DNA of 64,000 nt from contig BDDD01001826.1 of NCBI GenBank assembly GCA_001972305.1, forward strand, positions 75,389 to 139,388, in the 5' to 3' direction. Under the pieces are notes generated by a model. That model had not been told where the DNA came from. It made no database searches and saw nothing but the letters and a program-made list of their open reading frames with translations. Position numbers and translations under genes: made by a program. Below are positions 1 through 9,664 of the stretch, piece after piece. The number at the start of each line of letters is the position of its first letter. The first letter of the stretch is position 1. The stretch is from Cephalotus follicularis. Its lineage: Eukaryota; Streptophyta; Magnoliopsida; Oxalidales; Cephalotaceae.

Positions 1-1300
1 TAAGCAAAGCTGCTACACTCCCAGAACTCTTCCTACTAAGAGCATCAGCTACCACGTTTGCTTTACCAGGGTGGTACTGAATATTCAAATCATAATCCTT
101 TAAAAGTTCCAACCACCTTCTATGTCGTATATTCAACTCCTTCTGAGTGAAAATGTACTTGAGACTCTTATGATCAGTAAAAACATCATAAGTTTCTCTG
201 TACAAGTAGTGCCTCCAAATATTCAATGCACAGACAACTGCTGCCAACTCAAGATCATGTGTAGGGTAGTTCACTTCATAAGGCTTTAACTGTCTCAAAG
301 CATATGCTATCACATGACCATGTTTCATTAGAACACATCCCAAACCTTTCTTGGAAGCATCACTATAAATCTGGTATCCTCCCGACCCAAATGGTAAACG
401 TAGAATCGGTGCAGACACAAGACCGTTCTTCAACTTCTCAAAGCTTGCTTCACGCTCATTGTTCCACACAAACTTGGCTCCTTTTCTCATAAGCTGAGTC
501 AGTGGCAAGGCTATAGAGGAAAAGCCTTCTAGAAACCGTCTATAGTATCCAGCCAAACCCAGAAAACTCCTAACCTCTATCATTGTGGTAGGTCTCAGCC
601 ATTTAGTAATCGCCTCAACCTTAGCAGGATCCACACAAATACCTTCCGCTGTAACTACATGGCCCAAGAATGCCACTTGTTCCAACCAGAACTCACACTT
701 CAAAAACTTCGCATAAAGCTGGTTCTTCCTCAATATCCCCAGAACTAAATGAAGTTGATCTTCATGTTCCTCCTTTGACTTCGAATACACAAGTATATCA
801 ATGATGAACACAATCACAAACCGGTCCAAGAACTCATGAAATACCCGATTCATCACATCCATGAAGACTTTCGGTGCATTCGTAAGCCCAAATGGCATCA
901 CCAAGAATTCATAATGCCCATACTGTGTGTGAAAAGCAGTCTTAGGCACATCTTCATCTTTTACCCGCATCTGATGATATCCCAACCTCAAATCAATCTT
1001 GAAAAAATACCGTGCACCTTGGATTTGATCAAATAGGTCATCAATCCTAGGCAAAGGGTACTTATTTCGAACAGTGATCCAATTCAATTCTCTTTAGTCT
1101 ATGCACAGCCTCATAGATCCATCTTTCTTTTTCACAAATAAAACTGGAGCTCCCCACAGCGAAACACTTGGCCGGATAAAACCCCGATCTAACAACTCTT
1201 GCAACTGCTCATTCAGCTCTTGCAACTCAAGCGGTGCCATCCTATAATGTGCTTTAGATTTAGGTTCCGCCCCAGGAATGAGCTGGATGGTAAACTCCAC
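1..1300 (-). pseudogene. pol: J pol: reverse transcriptase and RNase H (degenerate)
   Basis: Encoded the enzyme that copies element RNA to DNA and degrades the RNA strand. Reading left from 1300: the RT N-terminal block (about 1094-1300) with motif [14 protein letters not shown], an in-frame TAA near 1098 replacing the expected Tyr of the DYREL block, the MPFGLTNAP block near 870-900, then the catalytic core near 790-810 reading FIID where the family has FIDD, so a catalytic Asp is lost. The RT thumb and [12 protein letters not shown] connection lie near 530-580. RNase H follows (about 1-450) with [27 protein letters not shown] and VADALS carrying the expected acidic residues. The window edge cuts it before integrase. 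Confidence 0.88.
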
Positions 1301-1560
1301 TTCCAGTTGCGGTGGCGAACCCGGTAAATCTTCCGGAAAACATCTGAAAACTCTCTAACCATTGGATAATCCTCAAGACGAGGTTCATCCTTAGAGACAT
1401 CCTTCACAACAGCTAAGAATCCCTCGGCGCCCTTAGCTACCAATTTCGGAGCTTTCAAAGCCGAAATAATCTTGACATCCTTCTTCGTTCGAGAACCTTG
1501 ATGAATAAAATCAGGTCTTTCCACATCTCTGAACAAAATCCTCCAGCCATAATAATCAAT
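1301..1560 (-). pseudogene. J protease-RT linker, frameshifted
   Basis: Encodes the linker conserved in J, D and E (motifs KLVAKGAEGFLAVV and EPRLEDYP). It reads in a different frame from the RT block that follows, with overlap at 1213-1300, so at least one frameshift lies near 1300-1340 when compared with D and E, where the block runs on into [12 protein letters not shown]. No catalytic role is known for this segment. Confidence 0.75.
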
Positions 1561-1566
1561 CGTAGA

Positions 1567-1995
1567 TCAATGGCGATCCAACCAGTCCATACCTAGAATC
1601 ATATCAAAGTCATTCATATCAATAGGAGGAAGATTCGCCTCATGAATCCGATCATCAAACAAAATAGGACAATCATATAAACACTCAGATATCATAACAG
1701 AAGTCCCCATAGGGGTTAAAAGAACCAGAACTGGATCCAAGGACTGAAAAGGCATCCCAGGACACCGAACAAAAGATCTCGCTACCACCGAGTTAGTCGA
1801 TCTAGTATCATAGAGAACATAAGGTCTACGATTACAAACAGAAATAAAACCCGAAACCGTACCTGGAGCATTAGCTGCCTGATATGTCGTAATGGCAAAG
1901 ACTCGACCTCCCACATTGCGTTGCCCAGCATCAGCACTATTTCCTTTCCTCTCCTTCGCATGAAAATCAGGACAATCTTTCTCGAAGTGACCCAT
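1567..1995 (-). pseudogene. J zinc-knuckle end and aspartic protease (active-site change)
   Basis: The right end (about 1960-1995) holds the tail of a CCHC knuckle (GHFEKDCP), followed by the GGRVFAIT junction and a retropepsin-like fold. The active site reads LYDTRST where D has LYDTGST, so the Gly of the DTG triad is Arg and activity is doubtful. The second fold motif DFDMILGMDWLDRH ends the open frame at a stop near 1567. In the family this enzyme cuts the Gag-Pol polyprotein. Confidence 0.85.
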
Positions 1996-2439
1996 CTATC
2001 CACCTACAAAGCAAGCCCCACTTTCTTTATAACAAGTTCTGACTAGATGATACCTACCACATGTATCACATCGGGCAATCTGGACATTTGAGTCACCCCC
2101 ACCAGCTCCCTAAGCTAGTTTCTGATCATTACCTTACCGATGCTACTGTCCTCCATCCTTATTCTTATTGTGATCCTTCTTGTTTTGCACATCGCCCCGG
2201 CCCCTATTCCATGAACCACCTTGACCCTTATTCTGTTGTCCAGAATCTTGATAATTTCTATTCCGTTTCTTGTCCCCCTCCTGGCGAGTTGCCTGGAAGT
2301 CCAATCTTTCCAATTCAATGTTCTTCGTAGCATTTGCAACTTCAGCTACATCAGCAAATTGGGAATTTATCAGCTTACCCCTTAGCTGGTAATGCAACTT
2401 CCATTTGAACCTCTTAGCTTGCTCCGACGCTGACCCTGC
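1996..2439 (-). pseudogene. gag: J gag C-terminal part, interrupted by solo LTR G
   Basis: Continues J gag after the G insertion. Minus-strand reading gives an LHYQLRGKLIN-like block, then ADVAEVANATKNIELERLDF and a Gly/Asn/Gln-rich basic tract leading to the zinc-knuckle region, matching D and E at 39200-39600 and 58000-58450. Degenerate: the frames shift and the first knuckle is weak. It rejoins 5567 once G is removed. Confidence 0.8.
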
Positions 2440-2587
2440 TAGAGTGTAACGCCCGGGGTTTTCGTTAAGGTGTAATGTTGCATTTCTAATGTAATTTTAC
2501 ATGTGGAATTAATGAGGATCGTGTTTTCCCCTTTGGTGTGTTGAAAGTTGCAAAAAAAAGTGTGTTAGTGTGTTTTTGTACAGGGGG

Positions 2588-2725
2588 CAGTCGACTGCCA
2601 CAGGGAGGCAGCCGACTGGACTCCCCTGGTGAAGGCGGAAGCCAGCTGCTGTGAGGAAGCAGCCAGCTGGTTTGAGTGTCGGCAGAAATAGTCGACTGCC
2701 AAGTCATGGCAGCCGACTGCCAGGC
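2588..2725 (+). repeat. Palindrome cluster 1 in solo LTR G
   Basis: Repeated copies of CAGTCGACTG, CAGCCGACTG and decayed forms such as CCAGCTG, separated by mostly G-rich spacers. They lie upstream of a TATA-like AT-rich stretch near 2755-2765. Spacing is near 20-22 bp for several neighbours but less regular than in the second cluster at 3252-3700. Confidence 0.8.
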
Positions 2726-3251
2726 GCCAGACAGCCACGTGCTGTCAGCCTTAAAGTGATAAAAAGTGAGAGTTTTGGCATTTTGGGCAGATGATAGAGA
2801 GAGGGACCGGATTTCCTCTCTTAAAATCACAACTCTCCTTCTCCAAATCTCCATCTTCCTCAGTGATTCAAGTGTATTTGGGAGTAGAGAAAGTGGAGTG
2901 AAAGTGTGTGTGTTGTGAAACAAGGAGCTTCGTGTTGAACTGGAAGCTTGGTGGCTGGACCAGTGGAGAAATCAGACCAGTAGAGGCCGCTGGACGAATT
3001 CAAGAGTGCAAGGACCTCGAATCCGGGACTTAAAGAGGTGGATAGCAACTCCTAACTTGGAGTTCTAAGGTAGGGGAAAGCTATATTTGTGATCTAAAGT
3101 CAAGTATAATGATGTTTATGAGTGAAATGCACATGTTACACTGTGATAAAGCATGAATGTGTGTTGTGGTGATAGTGCTTTGTGGTTTGATTGGTTTAGA
3201 GTGGATTGAACATGTGTGATTTATGCTATTTTTGGGCACTGCCCGTACGGG

Positions 3252-3710
3252 CAGTCGACTGTCTAGGGAGGACAGCCGACTGTCCGAGGCCAGCAGTCGA
3301 CTGTTCGTGAGGAACAGCCGACTGCCCATGGAGAACAGCCGACTGTGCATTGGAGCCAGTCGACTGTTCATGCCTGGAATTGCAGGTTGCTTCCTGTTGA
3401 TTGAGTAGCAGACTGCCAAAGGAAGACAGCCGACTGTGGGTGGGGCAGCCGACTATTTTGGGTAACAGCCGACTGTCCACGTGTCACTCTACCCGGACTT
3501 GCTGAGGTGGCATGCTGGGACAAGTGGCGACAAAGGAATGTGTATAGACTAGGCGACTGCCTTGAGAGGGCAGCCAACTGCTAAGTGAGGGACCAGTCGA
3601 CTGCCAAGGAGGGCAGCCGACTGTTGGTCAAGGACAGCCGACTGCCAAGGAGGGTAACCGACTGTTGGTTAAGGGCAACCGACTGCCAAGTGAGAAACAG
3701 CTGACGGGTT
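3252..3710 (+). repeat. Palindrome array 2 in solo LTR G, 21-bp period
   Basis: Copies of CAGTCGACTG or CAGCCGACTG start at 3252, 3273, 3294, 3315, 3336 and 3357: six in a row at exactly 21 bp. A second run follows from about 3410 to 3710 with spacing of about 20-23 bp and more decay. The 11-bp spacers differ in sequence. CAGTCGACTG is a perfect palindrome. The array lies just downstream of the putative splice donor at 3069/3070. One plus frame across the first run reads Ser-Arg-Leu every seven residues. Confidence 0.92.
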
Positions 3711-3884
3711 GGGACTGTTTTGCATTGTGAGAATATGTGTGCATCTTGTACTGTGATAAACTGTATTTCGAACTGGTTATTGATGATTGTGAAACGTTTT
3801 ACCCCTTTTGGAGGTGCAAATATGATTTATATAAATCATTACTTTATGTGAAATGTACATTTTGAGATATATATATATTCTCGA

Positions 3885-4190
3885 AAGATTGTGAAATGGC
3901 TTCCACAACCTTGTGAAAATGTGTTTGGTTAATTGAATGGTTTATTAAAATCATTTGTTGTTTGGAAAAGTGTGTTTTCCAAAAGGATTGTGAAAATGGC
4001 TTCCACAACCTTGTGAAAATGTGTTTGGTTAATTGAATGGTTTATTAAAATCATTTGTTGTTTGGAAAAGTATGTTTTCCAAAAGGATTGTGAAAATGAG
4101 TTTGGTTAATTGAATGGTTTATTAAAATCATTTGTTGTTTGGAAAAGTATGTTTTCCAAAAGGATTGCGAAAATGGCTTTCAAGAGATTG
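3885..4190 (+). repeat. Tandem repeat of about 97 bp in solo LTR G
   Basis: Three full or partial tandem copies start near 3888, 3985 and 4086, with a degenerate fourth near 4163. Shared text includes GTGAAAATGTGTTTGGTTAA and the TTTGGAAAAGT block. The third copy lacks the GGCTTCCACAACC segment. This is not coding. Confidence 0.85.
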
Positions 4191-4609
4191 CGAAACCAAT
4201 ATACAAATACGTATTTTTGAGGTATTTGAATGTAGTTCAAATAACCGGGTTTTACGGAAAGTGTATGATTCCAAGTACTTTGATACTTGAGTTTTCGGAA
4301 AAGTATTGTTATATATATTTTGACAAATATATATGTTGCAAGTATTTATATCTATAAATTACTTGAAATGTTTGAAGGAAAATGTATTGTTGCAAGTATT
4401 TTATGAAGCATAATTTACTTGGGAAATGGAGTGTTATATATATATATTTTGACAAATATATATATGTTGAAAGTATTTATACTTTAAACGTTTTGGAAAC
4501 GAACTGCAATGTTTTGAACGAGATGTTTTGATCAAGTATTTATTTTATAAACTACATGAGTGGTTTTGTGTGTGTGCTGTGATTGCACTGTTATCGTGAT
4601 TGTGTTGAG

Positions 4610-4860
4610 TGGTGGTACTTAGCCGCCGTGCTAGTATCGTTTACTGTGAATTGATTGTTGTTACTTAGCCGCCGTGCTAGTAACGTGGACGTTATTGTAT
4701 TGATTATGATTGATTGTTGCCGCTAGCGGGGTAATGTTGGTACTTAGCCACCGTGCTAGTATTGTCAGTGTTGCCGTTAGCGGGGAAGTGTTGGTACTTT
4801 CCGCTGTGCTTGTATCGTAGTGTGTTCTGAGTGTTGTCCTCACCGTCATGCCAGTGACGG
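4610..4860 (+). repeat. Short interspersed TTAGCCGCCGTGCTAG-type repeats in solo LTR G
   Basis: Four imperfect copies of TACTTAGCCGCCGTGCTAGT occur around 4615, 4660, 4740 and 4790, alternating with TTGCCGCTAGCGGGG-like units near 4717 and 4770. The same alternation is found in the F LTR near 61125-61280, so it belongs to the LTR family. Function unknown. Confidence 0.75.
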
Positions 4861-5561
4861 GAATAATTGTTTGCATTAAGTGTATTGATTGTCTGCCATG
4901 ACATGCCTGATTGAGTATAGTGTTGTCCTTTGGGACCTGACTGATCGTTATTATGGAGTGATGGGTCCTTGGAGACCTGAGACATAGTTGGCTACTCGTG
5001 CTGTTGTGATATTGTGGACCGTGTAGTGTGATGATGTGTTCTGGTGACATCGTGGGCTGTGACCTTGTGGTCGTGGCATATATATATATATATGCATCGA
5101 GATATAGTATGTACTGCATCATTGTGCATTCATGTCATGACATGTTTTATCCTTGACCCTGGATCACTTTTATGGTTTTTTCGAGTGAGGACAAAGGCTA
5201 ACCCCCTACAACTTTAGTGTGTTTCAGGATGATGCAGTCGTTGGTTACCGTTGGGCTCCGAGGAGCACAGTGAAGTTTTATGTTGTTTACTTTTGAGAAT
5301 GTTTATGGATCATTGTAATAAATGAATGGTTGTAATAATGAATACTGATAACGCTCCGTTTGACGGCAGTTAACCATTATGATGTTTACAGTTGTAGCAT
5401 GTAGTATGGGATGCATGTTACGTTACATTTCTGCTTATATTATATGCTTCCGGGAGTTGTTAACGGATATGGAAAGTTTTAATTTTATGGTATTTTTGTA
5501 TAATCCGGATTTATATGTTAATTGCCACCACTTTTATATGTTGTTGTGAAACGGGGTGACA

Positions 5562-6185
5562 TGGAGATCCAGCAAACCCAGCCAGTCTAGTGAAACGAGC
5601 CAAGAACTCCGTTATAGATTCCCTATCCTTCTGCCTGGTGTTAACGAACTCCCTTGCATAGGCCTCCTTATCAGTAGTGGGAAAATACTGCTGATAGAAG
5701 ACATCACGGAACTCGGACCATATCAGAGCATCAATATAATTTCCACCCTTAGCCAACTTCAACGTCCTCCACCACTTTTAAGCATCTCCTTCCAGTTTGT
5801 AAGCTGCCAATCTTACCCTCTGCTGATCATCACATCCCAGCACATCAAAGATCTTTTCCATATTCATAATCCAGTGTTCAGCTTCCACAGGTGTCAGAGC
5901 CAAACTAAAAGACTGCAGCCTCTGCTTCAGAAACCGTTCAAGCCAAACATAGACAGGAGTGTCAGGCATGTCCTTTGCTTCCATGCCCATCTGAACATCT
6001 GCTGGAGCATTCTCCTCGGCAACCTGTTCCCTACGGTCTTGCCCCGGATTCTGTTGGAGCATAACACGGTTCACCTCCTGGGCAACTGCCTGACGTACCA
6101 ACTCTTCCACAGCAGGCTCATTTCTAACCTCTTCCCAAGCCCCAACTGGTGCAGTTCTCTGAGGAGTGTTCCTTGTGCGTACCAT
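5562..6185 (-). pseudogene. gag: J gag N-terminal and capsid-like part
   Basis: Starts at ATG 6185 (MVRTRNTPQRTAPVG), matching the starts of D (40257) and E (59096). Blocks in order: a coiled, acidic N-terminal segment (EELVRQAVAQEVNRVM), VWLERFLKQRLQSF, AEHWIMNMEKIFDVLGC, AAYKLEGDA, then WSEFRDVFYQQYFPTTDKEAYAREF and the TRQKDRESITEFLARFTRLAGFAG block, where G interrupts. A stop lies near 5777. The bases before the ATG read TTTCATAG on the coding strand, acceptor-like. The protein would form the particle core. Confidence 0.87.
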
Positions 6186-6331
6186 CTATGAAAGATACCG
6201 AAGCATAAAATATCAAAAACAACAAGAAAAAAAAACATAAGACATATCGAAAGGGCCAAAATAACCCTGACCCAAGTATACCCAATCTCACATGTCAAAC
6301 CTAGTTAGGTCTTCTAAGGAACAAAACCTAT

Positions 6332-6343
6332 TCTCTGATACCA
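6332..6343 (-). promoter_or_regulatory. J primer binding site
   Basis: On the minus strand this reads TGGTATCAGAGA, 11 of 12 matching the initiator tRNA-Met 3' complement, five bases inside the 5' LTR end at 6349. It marks J orientation. Confidence 0.85.
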
Positions 6344-6348
6344 TAAAC

Positions 6349-6895
6349 TGTAACACTCCTAATCAATGGGAGTCATCACGGGACATATAACGTAGCATAA
6401 CATAACATAATAGCATATAAAGTACATCTTTATTGAAACGTGATGGTCTAAAAACATAAACTGATAACATAACTGAAACTAATCATAATCCAAAACATAA
6501 ACATAAAGTGAAACTGATAACTAAACATAGTTCTGAAAACTTAAACATAAACCGATGTCATAAACAGAAACTATTATATGTTCATAAAACAGGCCTACTA
6601 CAGCCATATGATAACATAAACATGGTGGGATCAACTCCTACAATCCATAAGGGAGTCACTCTCATCACACATTGCCCCGATGCTCTTGATAACCTGCCGC
6701 ATGGAAAACAAAACACGGCTGAGGAAACCTCAGTACGAATATAGAATGTAAAAATAGTAAACGGTAATTTAAAAGCTGTAAGATGTCAAAGTTACTTCAA
6801 AACAGAAATCTTAAGCAGTAAAACAGTTTAAACATTCTTTGAAATTGACCTCGGCAAAACGTATAAGTCATAACCATAGCTTGGAAAACATAAAA
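6349..6895 (-). mobile_element. J 5' LTR, inner part (continues at 23588)
   Basis: The plus-strand text begins TGTAACACTCC, equivalent to the inner (3') end of the D and E 5' LTRs. It contains the conserved GATAACCTGCCGCATGG and CCTCAGTACG blocks shared with D and E. Interrupted after TAAAA (6891-6895) by element A. Confidence 0.88.
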
Positions 6896-7756
6896 TGTAA
6901 CGCCCGAGATGTTCCTATGTTGTAATTTCACATGTAAATGTATTCTCTTGTGGGAATAATAAAGTGATGGATTTCCAAGGCTTTGATGGTGTTTTCCAAA
7001 CTCTAATAATGTTAATTTTAGAGTAAAAATGTCAAAGGAATGCTAAAAGATGCAATTAGAGGCAAAACGGTGCAGTTTTGAGGATAAACGCGTCGATGTC
7101 TTTGGAATGCGTCCATGCCTATGGGAACAAAGGGTGCACGTAAATTCATGTACATGCACATCGATGTGGACAAAGGCATCGACACCCTTGTACAAAAAAG
7201 GAAAATACATTGCGTCTATAGAAGACATCGACGTCTTTGAAAAGAATATTAGTCACGTTATAAACTGACAGAATAACGTGCAAGGGGAGAGAATCCAAGA
7301 TCTTTTGCAGGCACCTTGAGACACGAAGTGGGACGTGTTGGGCATGCGCAATAACCTCCTGACCTACATGAATGAAGAAGAAGAATAATGTGACAAATGT
7401 TAGTATGCATGCAACCTGCAGAAGGAGATGAGAAGGAAACAGAGTGGGAATGCAGAAATGGAATGGGGAAGAGGGAGAGAACACAGGAGTGTTCTTTTAG
7501 TGGAGAGAGAAAGAAGGTGAGGGAGCCATCTGCATAAGAACATCCCCATCTCCACCTCTCTCTCTCGTTTAAAACGCCTAAGGAGAGGAAAGAAAGAAAC
7601 AGTGAGTGTGAAGAGGGAGAACCACCATTGTTGAGTAATTGGAGCTTGGAACTTGGAGCCCCTGGGTTTGCAATTGGGGACGAATCTTGGAGCTGCTGTG
7701 GTCAGTTCTAGGACTTAGAGAGGTGGACTTTCTAGTTCCTAACTTGGAACGAAAAG

Positions 7757-9189
7757 GTAGGGGAAGCGATAACTGTATTTCTTGAGATTAATGTTCATGT
7801 TTGGACTATGTTTTGCTGCATAGATTGCATGATTCCTGGTTTGTTTCATGTCACTGGATCAATGCCATGTTGTGTTGGATATGTAATATGTATCTGCATG
7901 TTGGTTTCCTGCCTTGATTACATATTATTTTGCAAGTATGTGGGTTTTGATGGTCACTGTTCATCACGTCGTGAGGAAGAAGACGACTGGTGTTCGAAAC
8001 ATGTCGACGTCTTTTTAGAGCATCGACGCCTTTTGGTTATCTGCTTGGATATTAACGCATATTACGTCGACGCCTAAGGTTCCTACCCTAACGCGTCGAC
8101 GCCTTAAGCGATACGGTGACGTTTAAAGGTTCCAGACCTTGAGCTTCGATGCGTATAAATATGGACATCGACGCCTTCAAACTATAGAAAGCGCTGACAC
8201 TAAGGACATGGACATCGACGTTGAGGGACAAAGACATCGACGCCTTTTAATAGACATCGACGTCTTCTGGTACTGTTTGGAAGTTTCATTATTTAACGAT
8301 GCGAAACAATCCCGACTCCTGTTAGGGTGCATTTAAGCATTTGTATGCATTACATATACACTGTTTACTGCCTGTTTATTATTGTTTGTAATCGTTGATG
8401 ATTTCCAAAGTTATGACATTTAGAAATGCATATGCGAACTCGATATACGCCGTTTTGTGTACAAAAATATATATTGGTTAATGACGTATTTTTGAACAAC
8501 TGGAAACCAATTTACACTACTGATTTGTTCAAAGGTATACCTTCTACTGAAAATGCATATTTCAAATGTTTATTACTTTCAGAAACATTTTGAAATGAAC
8601 TGCCTGTTGTCAATCTAAACGATCACTGTTGTACTGTTTACTGCACTTTTTACTGTATTGATTCAGTCTGTTGCTCTGTGAATTTACTGTGGATGCGCTT
8701 GAGCTGTACTAGCTGCATGGCGGGGACCACCAGCGATGACTAGTGACAGGGTTGACCTAGGGGCCAAGAGTTGGCTGGGTAACTCACTGTACTGTATTGT
8801 TGCGTCGCTTGGTTGCCTGGAGAAGGGACCGAAGTGGGAGTGTAACGTGGGTCTAGGAGATGGTGGCGTTACACATACTGACTGCCTGTTTTGGTCCCTT
8901 TGTGGACTTACTGTACTGCCTGTTGGTCCTTCTCGGACATTACTGTGCCTGTGATGTAGCCCTGGCCGGGTTACTACTGTACTGTTGTTGCATACATATA
9001 TTTGCATATATATGTCCTTACTGATATTTTACTGTACTGCTCAACATACATATATATATATATATAAACCGGTATTTTACTGTACTGCATCATCTGTGCA
9101 TACATCACATGACATGTATGTAATTTTGGTCTCGAACTACTTTTATGACTTAGCTGAGTGAGGACAAAGGCTAACCCCCTACTTTACAG
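7757..9189 (+). other. Putative intron inside the A 5' LTR
   Basis: Donor-like AAAAG|GTAGGGG at 7756/7757. Branch-site match CTAAC at 9171-9175, pyrimidine-rich CCCCTACTTTACAG ending at 9189, then ATTGATGCAG. The same ends occur in the A 3' LTR (21754-23216), H, F and G. No transcript evidence is available here. Confidence 0.45.
7998..8265 (+). repeat. TCGACGCC motif cluster in the A 5' LTR
   Basis: Repeated CATCGACGCC, CGTCGACGCC and CATCGACGTC occur through this stretch, for example at 8166, 8213, 8235 and 8255. The spacing of the last three is 22 and 20 bp; others are wider. The core GTCGAC or ATCGAC overlaps the core of the CAGTCGACTG arrays in other LTRs. The cluster lies inside the putative LTR intron. 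Confidence 0.85.
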
Positions 9190-9556
9190 ATTGATGCAGT
9201 GGATCGGTTGGACTAGCCTGGACGAAGAGCAAGCCTTTTTGTAGTTGCTGTTGCTTTCCTCTAATTTGTAATAACCTGGTTTTGTTTAAGGACTACTGAT
9301 GTACTATTATGATGGTTATTTGTTGAACTTTACTTTTGGATTAATGTACTGTGATCCCGCTCCGTTTTGTGGGCTTTTAGCAATGACATGCAGTATGGGA
9401 TGCACGTTACGTGTTTTCAGCTTATGAGTTTTAATGCTTCCGCAACTGATGTGTTATTTGAAAAGTTTAAATTACGGTATTTGCATAAGCTTAATCTTTA
9501 TGTTAATTGCCTTTACCGATTTATGCGCGTTTGTCAAAAATGGGGTGTGACAAGAG

Positions 9557-9568
9557 TGGTATTAGAGC
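9557..9568 (+). promoter_or_regulatory. A primer binding site (one mismatch)
   Basis: TGGTATTAGAGC, one change from the initiator tRNA-Met complement TGGTATCAGAGC, four bases after the 5' LTR end. The C-to-T change is compatible with deamination decay. Confidence 0.85.
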
Positions 9569-9664
9569 ATATTCCATATATGCTTAGCTAGGATATTTTC
9601 CTTGGCAATTAATAAGTTGTTTTACTAGAATCATGACTAACCGTTATCCTTCTTATAGGAACCA

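Larger units (their letters stand above)
3070..5227 (+). other. Putative intron inside solo LTR G
   Basis: Donor-like CTAAG|GTAGGGG at 3069/3070 follows a conserved CCTAACTTGGA block. At the other end the tract AAAGGCTAACCCCCTAC provides a CTAAC branch-site match before TTTCAG at 5222-5227, followed by GATGATGCAG. Both ends recur in A, H and F while the region between diverges. Splicing is inferred from these motifs only. Confidence 0.45.
2445..5561 (+). mobile_element. Solo LTR G (3117 bp) inserted in J gag
   Basis: It begins TGTAACGCCC and ends ACGGGGTGACA, matching the termini of the A, F and H LTRs. No PBS, coding region or second LTR is attached, so it is a solo LTR left by LTR-LTR recombination. 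Flanks are TAGAG (2440-2444) and TGGAG (5562-5566), a 5-bp target duplication with one mismatch. Aligning J gag with D and E across the site restores continuity. Inside are two palindrome arrays, a roughly 97-bp tandem repeat, a TTAGCCGCC-type repeat and splice-like signals. Confidence 0.88.
6896..9552 (+). mobile_element. A 5' LTR (2657 bp)
   Basis: Begins TGTAACGCCCGAG and ends TGGGGTGTGACA just before the PBS. Contents in order: a TCGACG-type motif near 7080-7220, an A/T-rich TTTAAAACG promoter-like element near 7567, the conserved CCTAACTTGGAACG block with donor-like site, TCGACGCC cluster (8000-8270), TA-rich tracts near 8995-9066, the GAGGACAAAGGCTAACC block with acceptor-like site, then the U5-like end. 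No convincing gene; short ORFs are incidental. Confidence 0.88.

Noticed and set aside
3252-3366. CRISPR-like array (short palindromic repeats with unique spacers)
   Set aside because: Repeat 10 bp and spacer 11 bp are far too short, no cas genes are present, the repeats vary, and the arrays lie inside plant LTRs flanked by TSDs.
4661-5122. 153-aa minus-strand ORF rich in Thr/Ser/Asn in solo LTR G
   Set aside because: It arises from short LTR repeats (TTAGCCGCC type), is antisense to the LTR, and is not seen as a long frame in the F LTR.
5556-6191. 211-aa plus-strand ORF
   Set aside because: It is the antisense shadow of J gag, whose blocks match D and E on the minus strand.
7998-8265. Host gene promoter with TCGACG regulatory sites
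   Set aside because: The cluster is inside an LTR with defined ends and there is no host gene downstream.
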